A stretch of DNA of 64,000 bases from Nostoc sp. TCL26-01 (GCF_013393945.1 NZ_CP040297.1:5807296-5871295), one strand, 5' to 3'. Positions 37,037 through 45,989 are shown, counted from the first letter of the stretch. Numbers and translations are program-made. The notes: generated by a model from the sequence alone, not told the origin.

Positions 37037-37432
37037 ATGGATCAATGGCAAAAAGATTTGATTGAAATTGTCGAAACAGTAGCTGATGAAGTAGAGCGTT
37101 TCTTCCTGGGAATGACAGAAATGGTAGATGCGTTTTTTGAGCTGACAGAAGAATTTACCGACCAAGTACACAACACAATCGCTACAGAAGTTGACCAGTA
37201 CTTACAGGATATAGCCGAACCTATTCTCGATATTTACTGGGAACTGGAAGATGTAGTAGCAGACGTTGATCCGGGTTTTCCCTATGCAGTGGAACCGACA
37301 ATAGAACAAAACTCTGCTTGTGTAGCTTGCAAAAATTACCACGGTCATGTTTATGGTGGTAATTTGCTAGTCTGTGCCATGCACCCGCACGGGTGGGATG
37401 ATAGTAATTGTCCAGATTGGGAGCAAGAGTAG
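37037..37432 (+). CDS. Conserved cyanobacterial protein with C-terminal four-Cys cluster
   Basis: A 131-residue acidic protein. The first about 80 residues are helical and strongly acidic; the last 40 hold Cys95, Cys98, Cys113 and Cys125 with several His (CVACKNYHG, VCAMHPHGW), which suggests a bound zinc or iron. Similar proteins recur in cyanobacteria but I know of no function. It lies downstream of the phasin-like gene, same strand, 166 bp apart. Confidence 0.72.
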   Translation: MDQWQKDLIEIVETVADEVERFFLGMTEMVDAFFELTEEFTDQVHNTIATEVDQYLQDIAEPILDIYWELEDVVADVDPGFPYAVEPTIEQNSACVACKNYHGHVYGGNLLVCAMHPHGWDDSNCPDWEQE

Positions 37433-37875
37433 GAGTGAGTCCTGAGTAGAAGGATATAGAAGTAACGCCAAAGTAAGCGATAAAGCGTTTCCTCATCTGC
37501 TGAGGTACTGAGTACACCGCTAATAAAATTGGGCAATCTCCTCGCCTCTCTGTCTTGAAAAGTTAAGCCACAGCATTGGGGAGGTAGTTGCTTGGGCGGG
37601 TTTCCCGACTTGAGCAAACTGGCGGTCGGCAATGCCCGACTTGTTCGCTTTTAGCGTTCCCAGAGGGTAGCAAGTGGCGTTCTTCTGGAGGGAAACCCTT
37701 CCACACAAGTTTTCGCTGCGTTACACGCAACCTTGTATCTTAGAAGCATTGGTCACAAGTTAAGGTTGTGAGCCAGTGGTCAAGGGGATTTTAGAAGGAG
37801 GTTGAAAGAAAAATGCCTCAGTTCCTCGTTGTTGATGAGGGAAGGGTGCAACGATGAGCTTCATGTTTGGTTTTC
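37433..37875. repeat. Structured intergenic repeat, possible RNA element
   Basis: About 440 bp, richer in G+C than other spacers and full of stems: GTCGG-CAATGC-CCGAC near 37625, CCAGA...TCTGG enclosing the 37660-37690 segment, GGAGGG-AAA-CCCTTCC near 37690, and TGCGT-T-ACACGCA near 37722. Open frames here are short and overlap on the same strand, so it is not protein-coding. It resembles a dispersed repeat family of Nostoc genomes and could be a stand-alone HEARO/omega-type RNA (speculative). It ends next to the IS1-type element. Confidence 0.4.
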
Positions 37876-37900
37876 TGGCGTTGCATAATAGAGGGATGAA

Positions 37901-37978
37901 GTGAGTTATTCTACGGTGCATTGTCCATACTGCAAGTCTACGGAGATAAGAAAAAATGGTAAACGAAGAGGTAAACAA
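37901..37978 (+). pseudogene. IS1-family transposase, 5' part (interrupted)
   Basis: From a GTG preceded by GAGGGATGAA the frame reads a zinc-finger start, HCPYCKSTEIRKNGKRRGKQ, which is the InsA N-terminus. It stops at 37978, exactly at the left target duplication of the Tn3 element. Joining codon CAA (37976-37978) to AAT at 42147 restores the zinc finger (NHICVSCGRQF). Interrupted, so not functional here. Confidence 0.88.
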
Positions 37979-38026
37979 GGTATTGAGCCGAGATACGTGT
38001 AAAAACCTGCAAGATGGTCTGGAAAC
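37979..38026 (+). repeat. Left terminal inverted repeat of the Tn3 element
   Basis: 48 bp, starting GGTATTGAGCCGAGATACGT and ending GATGGTCTGGAAAC. It matches the complement of the right end except at five positions in the middle (positions 25-28 and 30). The AACAA duplication lies just outside. Confidence 0.95.
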
Positions 38027-38037
38027 CGTTACTATAT

Positions 38038-40453
38038 CTACATTTCAAAGATTTCTGGTGGAAGATTAATAGCAGCTTCCAATGGTTGGGGAATATTATG
38101 TAAATTCACCACATAATCACCGTATCTTTTGATACCAAGAAGGTAGGAAATAGCAAACACAGGCCCAGATTGACCTTGAGTATCTGCGTGCAAAGTATCC
38201 GGTTGAATATCTGAGAGATTTTTCAACAACCCATCCAAAATATAGACAGCCTCCCACACACCACAGGTGATAAAGTGGGTAAACAAAGCAATATATTTAT
38301 CAGAGACATGGTGATAAGCAATACCACCATAACCACCGTAGCGGATGTGATACTCGCTGTGTAAATTATTCTCGTATATCTCAAACTTGCTTCCGTCAGC
38401 AGCAGCCTTCTTCCCTGTACCCCAACAAGACGGTAAACTAAAACGGTTGTACGTATTGATAATATCCCGAATTGCCGCTTCAATTTTGGCAGCACTAATA
38501 TGGCGACGGTTTGTATAAGAAATCATGTGAGAAGTCACTGCACCTTGGGAATGACGAGCCATCTGATTTGGGGCCAAGATTACAGCCATAGCTAAACGTA
38601 GTAAAAATATAACGTTCAGCAGGCTCAGATATTTTGGGTTCGCTTCCTGAAAACAGACCAAAATGCCTTGTCCAGTTCAACCAATGCTCAACATTACAAA
38701 GGATTTCTAAGATACTACGTTCCGGCATTAAAGCCCGAATTTTTGATTCTAATTCTTCCACTTCATGCGTTTGAGCTAGGGATGGAATTCTTTTAAGTAC
38801 AGGTTCTCCATCTTTATTGATAGTGAATTGTTTATCAACCGCACAAATCTTATCTACAGCGTCAGCGACAATCGTTAATTTATCCTGTAGGTGTTTAACA
38901 AAATCATCCGGGTTAGCAGGAAATTCAAGTAAGCGACAGTATGACTCTATCAATGGTTCACATTCAGCATGACTCAATAATTGTTCGCGGAAATCGGCAT
39001 AACTTTCTGAACCTACAACACAAGCATCTCCTGTTTTAAATTCAGTCGCCAGGTTTGAAAAGATGCAAATTTCTAACTGCTGACGAACCAAAACCTCAGT
39101 GCCATCAATTTCTTCTACAACTAGCGCACGCCAGTTACTACTAATAAAATCTAAATCAATCTCATTAGGTAAATACTTAGCACGTTTGTGTTCATGGTCT
39201 AACACGAACTTTAATGCTTTAATTACTGATTCATCAGCAGAAGTAGAGAGAATATCTAAAGAACGTACCAAACTAAAAAGTGCTTTCCGATTGGCAGAAT
39301 AAAACCGCCACATCAACGGTAAATGGTTGTTGGTGTTATACGCCGCAATCTCATCCAACTTTTGCAGCAACAATTCTGTACCACCATGTTCATCCAAAAT
39401 TGATTGCACCTGTTCTCCAAAAACAGCATTATCCTGAGTTTCTTTGGCTTTTGTCGATGCTTTTAATACTTGCCCCAAGGTAGCCAATAACTCTGATGTT
39501 TCAGTTAAATGTTTATCGCGTAATTCCTGCAATCGCTGTTTAGCATTATTTTGAATCTTGAGGATACGTTTAATGAACATATCGACAAGATAATCACGGG
39601 TTTTCACCTGTGCCTCGTACAATAGACATAACAGCAATGTCCGACGTTTGGGTAAATTGATATCTTGAAATTCTGAGATATCCAAAGCCCTAGCCTGGGA
39701 CGCAAAATGTCTAACTTTAGTTCTGGCAATACTTTGCAGCAGTCGCTTGGCATCACCAAAGGTCATAAGAATATCAAACTTACTTTGTAGGAGTTTTATC
39801 CCACTAAGTTTGGCACTTTTCGGTGGCGATTTTAGTAAATTAAGAGTAGCATTTTCATCTACCTCATTATCTGTAACCACCAGTAATTGGTCTAAATAAA
39901 TCTGCTCATTGATGGAAAGCCCCTCAGAACAAAGTGCAAACAAGCGATTATTGACCATTGAACGAATGTGGCGAATTAATCGGTCAAGGGTGCTAAATGC
40001 TGGTAACTCGTATCGTTCTTTAACTAATTCTTCAATGGCTACATTGATTAAATCAGCAGGATGGTCTTTTACCTCAGCAGCTTCTGCAACTAATGCGGCT
40101 ATTAATCTTTGACCTGTTTTATCATACTGTTTGACTTTCAGGTAATCCCGAATCGCCTGAAGATAAGTGTAGCGTTGGCGTTCAGATGGGACTGCTTTTA
40201 CCCAATCTTGTAACTTTAAACACGACCGTATATGACGGGTAACCGCAATCGGTACTAATTCGGGGTGGGGAAAATAACCAAGTCGTTGGAAGGATTTTAG
40301 CATGACCATAAAACTAAGAAATCCTTCGTGGCTCTTAGTTTTGGACTTTGCAAACTTGATTTCTGCGCTTTGTGGGGTATAAAGCTCTGCAAGCTCTTTC
40401 GGGCTGGGAAATTGTTTGAATTTAGGATATGCAGTCCGGTCAATTAAGGTCAT
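38038..40453 (-). pseudogene. tnpA: Tn3-family transposase TnpA, frameshifted and internally deleted
   Basis: The first 652 codons (40453 to 38495) hold the DUF4158-type N-terminal DNA-binding region and the central region through HFGLFSGSEPKISEP. The frame is lost at YGCNLGP near 38565-38574 by one extra base in a CCCCAAA run; the continuing frame gives NQMARHSQGAV and the DDE domain with AAADGSKFEIYE and LHADTQGQSGPVFAISYLLG. After LLGIK it jumps to RYGDYVVNL, which is a normal TnpA C-terminus, so roughly 150 or more residues containing the third catalytic acid are missing. About 2.4 kb instead of about 3 kb. Should be inactive, needing help in trans. Confidence 0.9.
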
Positions 40454-40630
40454 TCAAGTGATATTTGCAACATACAAAATGCCCAAAATAACTAGATAAC
40501 GGTTGATCCCTCACTGTTCAACCCCATAGTATTTTATATTCTTTGTGGTAAACAGCGATAATTGTCATCAAAATATGGTTGCTTACTATCTCGCTTGCTT
40601 TAATTTTTGAAGAGAATAGTTCCAGGAATA

Positions 40631-41539
40631 TCAGTCTAATTTATCAACTTTAGTCAACAGATTGAAGGCAAGACGTGCAGCTTCTTCTGCTTTTTGTGAT
40701 GTAACTTTTTGATAGCGTAAAGTTGTTTGGATACTTTCATGACCCATCAATGCACGCAGTTGTTCAATACTAATTATGCCTACGCGCTCTGTGGCAAATG
40801 TATGTCGTAAATCATGAATACGAACACCTTGAAGGAGTGAGTGTTTATTGGTAATTTCTCGCCAGTAATCATGCAGTGTTCGGTAGCTCATTCTACTGAT
40901 TTTCATCGTCACTGGATGCTGTGCTGTAAATAAGGCGAGTGATTGTTTATGTCGGTCGTAATTTATATATTTATTTAGTGCTATCGCCGTAGCTTCGTTG
41001 TAGAAACACCACCTTTGTTTATTTCCTTTTCCCAATACTTGAAATTTCCAATTAAGGAGGTCTACCGATTCTAGATTTAGTGCCAAAAGCTCACCAATTC
41101 TACATCCTGTGTGATGTAATAAATGCACAATCGCGTTAAGGCGGGGGTCATCGGCTACAGCGTTATACAGTATTTCTAACTGTGATGGAGTTAAGAACCG
41201 TATAATTTCATCTGTGCGATGTTCACCTTTTTCTCGTGAAGGTGGACGCTGTTTGATTCCCCGAATGGGGTTGGATTTTATGTATCCTTGTTCTATGGCA
41301 AAGTTAAATAGGCTTTGTAGTATCGCTTGATGCTTGTTGTGAGTTGTATATTTTAAATGTGTCAGGGTATTTAAATACTCGACTAATGTTTGACGACTGA
41401 TAATTTCAATTGGCCAACTTCCATACTCTTGCAGTAACAATCCCAAGGTCAGAGAATATGTCTCCTTGGTACTGAATGCCAACCCAGGACGTTCTAAAAA
41501 TTCAACTACGACAGTGGCTAATGTTACTGTCTGTTTCAC
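40631..41539 (-). CDS. Tyrosine recombinase, TnpI-like transposon resolvase
   Basis: A 302-residue phage-integrase-type recombinase. N-terminal SAM-like DNA-binding domain (residues about 1-90), then catalytic residues Arg147 (HTGCRIGE), Lys174 (GKGNK), His242 and Arg245 (HDLRHTFA), His267 (MGHESI) and nucleophile Tyr276 (LRYQKVT). All are present, so the enzyme looks intact. In Tn4430 a TnpI recombinase resolves the cointegrate formed during replicative transposition. It lies inside the transposon, downstream-to-upstream of tnpA in the same direction, with 177 bp between them. Confidence 0.9.
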   Translation of the reverse strand: MKQTVTLATVVVEFLERPGLAFSTKETYSLTLGLLLQEYGSWPIEIISRQTLVEYLNTLTHLKYTTHNKHQAILQSLFNFAIEQGYIKSNPIRGIKQRPPSREKGEHRTDEIIRFLTPSQLEILYNAVADDPRLNAIVHLLHHTGCRIGELLALNLESVDLLNWKFQVLGKGNKQRWCFYNEATAIALNKYINYDRHKQSLALFTAQHPVTMKISRMSYRTLHDYWREITNKHSLLQGVRIHDLRHTFATERVGIISIEQLRALMGHESIQTTLRYQKVTSQKAEEAARLAFNLLTKVDKLD

Positions 41540-41616
41540 TTCAATTTGTGTGATTCTCTCAAGGTTTTTTCTGACTCAATCATATATCTTTTAGGCATGA
41601 AGCAAGACATCCTCTT

Positions 41617-42075
41617 ATGGATACTTTAAAACTGCCTCGACCCCAAGAATCCCTGGCTGACTATATCAAGCGCATTAGAACATCTGTTGGGATGACTCAG
41701 TTTGAGTTGGCTATTGCTGCGGGAATTCATTCTCGGTCTATTGGGAAGATTGAACGAGGATTAACCACCAGACTCAATCATAAAACGCTGCGTGGTCTTG
41801 CTGGTGGCTTAGGCATTCCCCAGGAATATCTGGAAGCTGTTGAAAGGGGTGAATCCGTTAAGCCTGTCAGTGCAGTTAAGTTTTGCCCGCATTGCTGGAC
41901 TCCTGGGGCGAATCCCGATCCTCTCTGGAGTCAAGTTAGGGCTAAGTTTTGTTATCTGTGCGGTATGCAGTTGCAGACGAGTTGCGCTCACTGTGGTGAG
42001 TTAGTTGTGTCTTTGAAGTATAAATTTTGTCCGATGTGCGGCAAGTCTTATAAACAGAAGAGTCAAAATCGCTGA
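41617..42075 (+). CDS. HTH (XRE) protein with two zinc ribbons, transposon cargo
   Basis: A 152-residue protein: residues about 12-70 form an XRE-type helix-turn-helix (IRTSVGMTQFELAIAAGIHS then SIGKIERG), and the C-terminus has four CxxC pairs (90/93, 112/115, 123/126, 138/141), i.e. two zinc ribbons. It is divergent from the recombinase gene with 77 bp between starts, so it may repress that promoter. It ends 18 bp before the right inverted repeat. It is not a known Tn3 core gene; regulator or cargo is inference. Confidence 0.8.
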   Translation: MDTLKLPRPQESLADYIKRIRTSVGMTQFELAIAAGIHSRSIGKIERGLTTRLNHKTLRGLAGGLGIPQEYLEAVERGESVKPVSAVKFCPHCWTPGANPDPLWSQVRAKFCYLCGMQLQTSCAHCGELVVSLKYKFCPMCGKSYKQKSQNR

Positions 42076-42093
42076 AACATAGACACAGCAACT

Positions 42094-42141
42094 GTTTCCA
42101 GACCATCTTGCCGAAAATTACACGTATCTCGGCTCAATACC
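42094..42141 (-). repeat. Right terminal inverted repeat of the Tn3 element
   Basis: 48 bp, complement starting GGTATTGAGCCGAGATACGT. Followed at once by AACAA (42142-42146), the right copy of the target duplication. Confidence 0.95.
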
Positions 42142-42774
42142 AACAAAATCACATTTGTGTAAGCTGTGGTCGTCAATTTATAGATGTATACAGTCCACCA
42201 AAAGGATACTCAGATGAAGTCAAAATTGAATGCTTAAAAGCATACGTTAATGGTGAGGGATTCCGAGCTATTGAGAGATCCAAAGGTGTTCACCACACAA
42301 CGTAATTTATTGGCTCAAACAAATTGGTGAAAAATTGCCAGACGCACCACCAAACGAAGAGATTCCCGAAGTGGGAGAACTGGATGAACTAGAAACTTTC
42401 GTAGGGTCAAAAAAAATAAAATTTGGTTATGGACAGCAGTAAATCATTTCCAACAAGGAATTTTAGCTTGGGTTTTAGGAGATCACAGTGCCGAAACATT
42501 TAAACCTTTGTGGGATATTGTTAGCTGTTGGCATTGCTATTTTTATGTGACTGACGGATGGAAAGTTTATCCCATTTTTATTGAGCCAGGAGACCATATC
42601 GTTAGTAAAACATATATGACCAGAGTAGAAGGTGAAAATACACGTTTACGTCATTATCTACCACGATTACACCGCAAAACATTGTGCTATTTCAAATCAG
42701 TAGATATGCTTAAATACTCAATTTGCTTGTTACTTTACTATTTAAAGTATAGGCTAATACCCGTGTTTAACTAG
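42142..42774 (+). pseudogene. IS1-family transposase, 3' part with two frameshifts
   Basis: Continues the InsA zinc finger (NHICVSCGRQF) and helix-turn-helix (CLKAYVNGEGFRAIERSKG), then shifts frame at HHTT near 42302 where one base appears lost, since the next frame gives VIYWLKQIGEKLPDAP. A second -1 shift at the A8 run (42409-42416) leads to NKIWLWTAVNHFQQGILAWV, the DDE domain with VTDGWKVYP and KTYMTRVEGENTRLRHYL, ending TAG at 42774. The A-run shift is probably the programmed IS1 frameshift; the first is probably a mutation. Confidence 0.85.
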
Positions 42775-43028
42775 TTCATCCCGCATTTATGCAACGCCAT
42801 AATTTGTAATTCGTAATACTCGCCAAAGACGAGAAGCAAGCTACGTAATACTCTGCGGGTACTCCAAAGGAGAAATCGGAGAGTAGGCTTGCGCCTACGT
42901 AATTCACCCTGAACCCACGCCAGTCGCCTCAAGTCGAGAACCCATTTCTTAACATTGCTGTAAAACAGGCTCAAATTCAGGTTATGGGATGGGCATTGCT
43001 CACCCCACTACTCAATACTAATTACTCC

Positions 43029-44618
43029 TTAAAGAGGACGATAAACGCGATAGTTAATGTTAGGGAAGATATTGTCCATTACCTCGACTTTTTCTAGCCA
43101 ACCGCTATCGATTTTGCCGATTTTGACATCTTCATATAGCTTATTAAAACGCATCAGATGCGATCGCGTCCTTCTCACAGCATAAGGAACCATTGTTCCC
43201 GTCCGCATAATAAACGCCCAGTCAGAAGATTGAGCCAACAACAGTTCTCGTGCAGCTTGGTTAAGCGCTCTCCATCCCAACTCGTCCTCTGGTTCCAAAC
43301 TGGATATCTCAATCATCCGCTCCGCAGCTTTGTGCAAATGTGGATAAATCCAGGCGTTTGTCTCATTTAACCAGTACTCATGGAAACCCTTATAACCCCA
43401 ACTCGACTGGGAAGGACGACAAACTTGTTGTGTTGGTTCTGCTTTTAAATAATCAGCCAAATGAGTCATGGCGTAAGTGCCTTGATCATACCACGACTTA
43501 CGGAACAAGTAATCAATAAACCAAGGCCCCTCATACCACCAATGACCAAATAACTCCGCATCGTATGGCGAAACAATAATCGGCGGACGCTGCATAATCC
43601 CGTAGAGATGTTCTGCCTGCCGTTCGCGGTTATACATGAAATTGGCCGCGTGTTCTGCTGCCTTTTCCCTTGCCCAGTAAGGATCGTACAGTGCCTTATC
43701 CGATAGTCCTAAACCGCGCCCAGTAATTTTATGATACTTAATCCCAGTATTTTTCCTCTGACCATTGGGCATGATGTAGGGCTTGATGTACTCATACTCA
43801 GCTTCCCAACCCAAATCTTTGTAAAATTCCCGATATTCTGCTGCGCCTGGATATCCTACTTCCGAAGACCAAACTTGCTGAGAAGATTCATGATCTCGTC
43901 CAAAAGCAGCCACACCAGTTTCGGTAAAAATCGGTGCATAAGTCCCAAACCTGGGACGAGGACGAGCGTAAAGAATACCATGTCCATCAGTGAGGAAGTA
44001 ACGTAACCCAGCATCCGCCAGCATCCGTTCCACACCTTCATAATAAGCGCATTCCGGCAACCAAATTCCTCTAGCTGGACGACCAAAAGTTTCCTCGTAA
44101 TGTTCACAAGCTACCTGAATTTGCGCCCACACAGCTTGGGGATACATTTTCATCAATGGCAAATAGCCGTGGGTAGCGCCGCAAGTAATAATTTCTAAAT
44201 TGTTAGAGTCTTGGAACTGCTTAAAAGCTGTCACCAAATCACCGTTATAGCGCTCCCACATTTGCCGCGCTTCGTTAAACTCAGTAGCATAGTGTTCAGC
44301 AAGGTAACGAATGTGTCCATTCTGGACATTGCGCTCGGCTTCTAGTTCGATTAGTTCTTCTAATTGCGCTAAGTGTGCGTCATAGCGTTCTTGGAGTAAA
44401 GGATCGCGCAGCATCGACACCAAAGGCGGTGTCATACTCATCGTGATTTTAAAGTCGATACCGTCTCGCTTTAAACCTTCAAATACTTTCAATAAGGGGA
44501 TATAAGTTTCTGTAATAGCTTCATAGAGCCATTCCTCCTCCAGCACATAATCACTTTCTGGGTGACGAACGAAGGGTAGATGTGCGTGAAGTACAAGCGC
44601 GACGTAACCGATGGCCAT
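43029..44618 (-). CDS. GH57 family 1,4-alpha-glucan branching enzyme
   Basis: A 529-residue GH57 protein with the DUF1957 C-terminal region, the group that contains branching enzymes such as those of Thermus and Thermococcus. N-terminal GYVALVLHAHLPFVRHPE, the nucleophile Glu in GIWLPECAYYEGVE, and the catalytic Asp in VSPYDAELFGHWWYEGP are visible. It would form alpha-1,6 branches in glycogen. It complements glgC and the debranching enzyme. Some GH57 members are amylases; the motif set supports branching activity but does not prove it. Confidence 0.9.
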   Translation of the reverse strand: MAIGYVALVLHAHLPFVRHPESDYVLEEEWLYEAITETYIPLLKVFEGLKRDGIDFKITMSMTPPLVSMLRDPLLQERYDAHLAQLEELIELEAERNVQNGHIRYLAEHYATEFNEARQMWERYNGDLVTAFKQFQDSNNLEIITCGATHGYLPLMKMYPQAVWAQIQVACEHYEETFGRPARGIWLPECAYYEGVERMLADAGLRYFLTDGHGILYARPRPRFGTYAPIFTETGVAAFGRDHESSQQVWSSEVGYPGAAEYREFYKDLGWEAEYEYIKPYIMPNGQRKNTGIKYHKITGRGLGLSDKALYDPYWAREKAAEHAANFMYNRERQAEHLYGIMQRPPIIVSPYDAELFGHWWYEGPWFIDYLFRKSWYDQGTYAMTHLADYLKAEPTQQVCRPSQSSWGYKGFHEYWLNETNAWIYPHLHKAAERMIEISSLEPEDELGWRALNQAARELLLAQSSDWAFIMRTGTMVPYAVRRTRSHLMRFNKLYEDVKIGKIDSGWLEKVEVMDNIFPNINYRVYRPL

Positions 44619-44789
44619 AGTGATTTTAGGGTGGTACGTGTAAATTGAAGGTTAGTTGGTTGGCTGAAATTAACAATATTTTAAGACTTTATGGTGATAG
44701 TGGCAGACTAGTAATCTGAGAAAATTAAATATTGACCCATAACATTAGTCATTAGTCATTAATTCATGTTATGGCAGTTCTCTATTACA

Positions 44790-44858
44790 TAAGATACACC
44801 TAACCCATAACCCATAACCCATAACCCATAACCCATAACCCATAACCTGTAACCTGTA
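44790..44858 (+). repeat. Heptamer tandem repeat CCCATAA
   Basis: About seven units of CATAACC in tandem (44797-44846), changing to two CTGTAAC units, directly before the stop side of rsgA. Typical short tandem repeat of heterocystous cyanobacteria; polymorphic by nature. Confidence 0.9.
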
Positions 44859-44861
44859 ACC

Positions 44862-45989
44862 TTATTCTTCACTATCCTGATACAAATCTTGTAAGCCTTG
44901 GACTTGAGTGCGTCGGGAAGTGCGGCGATATTTTTTGCTTTCTAGTTTGGGTTCGTATTGATTTTGACCTTTGCCTTTGGTTTTGACTTTGAAATTAGCT
45001 TCAGGATCGGCTTGTTGGTTAAGTTGAGTTTGTCTGACGATCGCTTCTGTTAAAAATTCTAGATAATGTTCGTATCTTTCCCATTCGCCTCGCACCACAC
45101 AATCAGGCTCATCTCGATGTAAGCAATCATTAAACCGACAGCTAGCAACGGCCAGACGTTCTCTGGTTTCGGGAAAATAATGGACTAATTCTTCTGGTGA
45201 ACAATCCAAATCTGGTTGGTTAAAACCGGGAGTATCCGCCAGCAAACCACCATTGGGTAATTCAAATAATTCTACATGACGGGTGGTATGACGACCACGG
45301 GCTAATTTACCAGAGACTTCCCCCACTCGCAGGTTAATGTTGGGAATCAGCGCATTAATTAAACTAGATTTACCCACACCGGAAGCACCAGCCACGACAG
45401 TAATTTTATCAGTTAAATATTTGGCTACTTGGTCAAGATTGAGATGATTCTTGACGCTGATAAATACAGGTTGATAACCCCATGCCAAAAGGCGATCGCT
45501 AATTTCTTCTTGTGCTTTCTTAGACACCAAATCACTTTTATTTAAACACAAAATCACATCTAAAGCAGTAGATTCCGCCTTCACTAAAAACCGACTGAGT
45601 TGATAAGGTTCTAATGGTGGATCAGCCACTGCAAAAACCAACAGGATTTGGTTCGCATTGGCGATTGGTGGTCTGTCCAACTGAGTTTGTCGCGGAAAAA
45701 CCTCAGCGATCGCTCCCCGTCCTCCAGCCCAATCTGGCTCCTCTACAAGCACGCGATCGCCCACCATTACCTGCTGTCCGATTTTTTTCAACCGAGTTCT
45801 GCGAGTACATAAAAGGCTGAAGGGCTGAGGGGCTGAGGGGCTGAGGGGAAGGGAAGAATTGAAATCCACTTTCTCCCCTGCTCCCCTGCTCCCCTGCTCC
45901 CCTGCCTCTTGATCAATCTGTACTTTGTAAAAATTCGCCTGCACGGCTAACACCGTACCCCATAACTGTCCAGTGGTCAAAATTTTCAT
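44862..45989 (-). CDS. rsgA: Ribosome small-subunit GTPase RsgA
   Basis: Circularly permuted GTPase that acts late in 30S ribosome assembly. The 375-residue protein has an N-terminal OB domain, then G4 (CLNKSDLVS), G1 (GASGVGKSSLINAL), G3 (DTPGF) in permuted order, and a zinc site CRFNDCLHRDEPDC. The OB domain holds an unusual insert, residues about 29-56, encoded by GGGGAGCAG-type short repeats (45822-45903). The start overlaps the tusA-like stop (TAATG), so it is translationally coupled to the dnaJ-tusA block. Confidence 0.95.
   Translation of the reverse strand: MKILTTGQLWGTVLAVQANFYKVQIDQEAGEQGSRGAGEKVDFNSSLPLSPSAPQPFSLLCTRRTRLKKIGQQVMVGDRVLVEEPDWAGGRGAIAEVFPRQTQLDRPPIANANQILLVFAVADPPLEPYQLSRFLVKAESTALDVILCLNKSDLVSKKAQEEISDRLLAWGYQPVFISVKNHLNLDQVAKYLTDKITVVAGASGVGKSSLINALIPNINLRVGEVSGKLARGRHTTRHVELFELPNGGLLADTPGFNQPDLDCSPEELVHYFPETRERLAVASCRFNDCLHRDEPDCVVRGEWERYEHYLEFLTEAIVRQTQLNQQADPEANFKVKTKGKGQNQYEPKLESKKYRRTSRRTQVQGLQDLYQDSEE

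Larger units (their letters stand above)
37979..42141. mobile_element. Tn3-family (Tn4430-like) transposon, 4,163 bp
   Basis: Bounded by 48-bp inverted repeats (43 of 48 identical) starting GGTATTGAGCCGAG, and flanked by a perfect 5-bp direct repeat AACAA (37974-37978 and 42142-42146), the duplication length of Tn3-type transposition. Content: degraded tnpA (minus), tyrosine-recombinase resolvase (minus) and a divergent helix-turn-helix/zinc-ribbon gene. The tyrosine recombinase as cointegrate resolvase is the plan of Tn4430. It landed inside an IS1-type transposase gene. Confidence 0.95.
37876..42799 (+). mobile_element. IS1-family insertion sequence, split by a Tn3-family transposon
   Basis: Terminal inverted repeats match at the two ends: TGGCGTTGCATAA plus GGGATGAA on the left (37876-37898) and the complementary sequence on the right (about 42777-42799), with three mismatches. 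Without the inner transposon and one target duplication the element is about 756 bp, the usual IS1 size. It encodes an InsA/InsB-type transposase read with a -1 shift at a run of eight A. I could not find the IS1 target duplication at its own flanks. Confidence 0.88.

Noticed and set aside
37520..37708. Open frame of 62 codons with a Cys, on the minus strand
   Set aside because: Overlaps other open frames in a structured repeat block; better explained as a non-coding repeat.
37860..42815. Target duplication of the outer IS1 element
   Set aside because: Flanks GGTTTTC on the left and TAATTTG on the right do not match, so no duplication can be claimed; the IS may be old or its ends slightly different.
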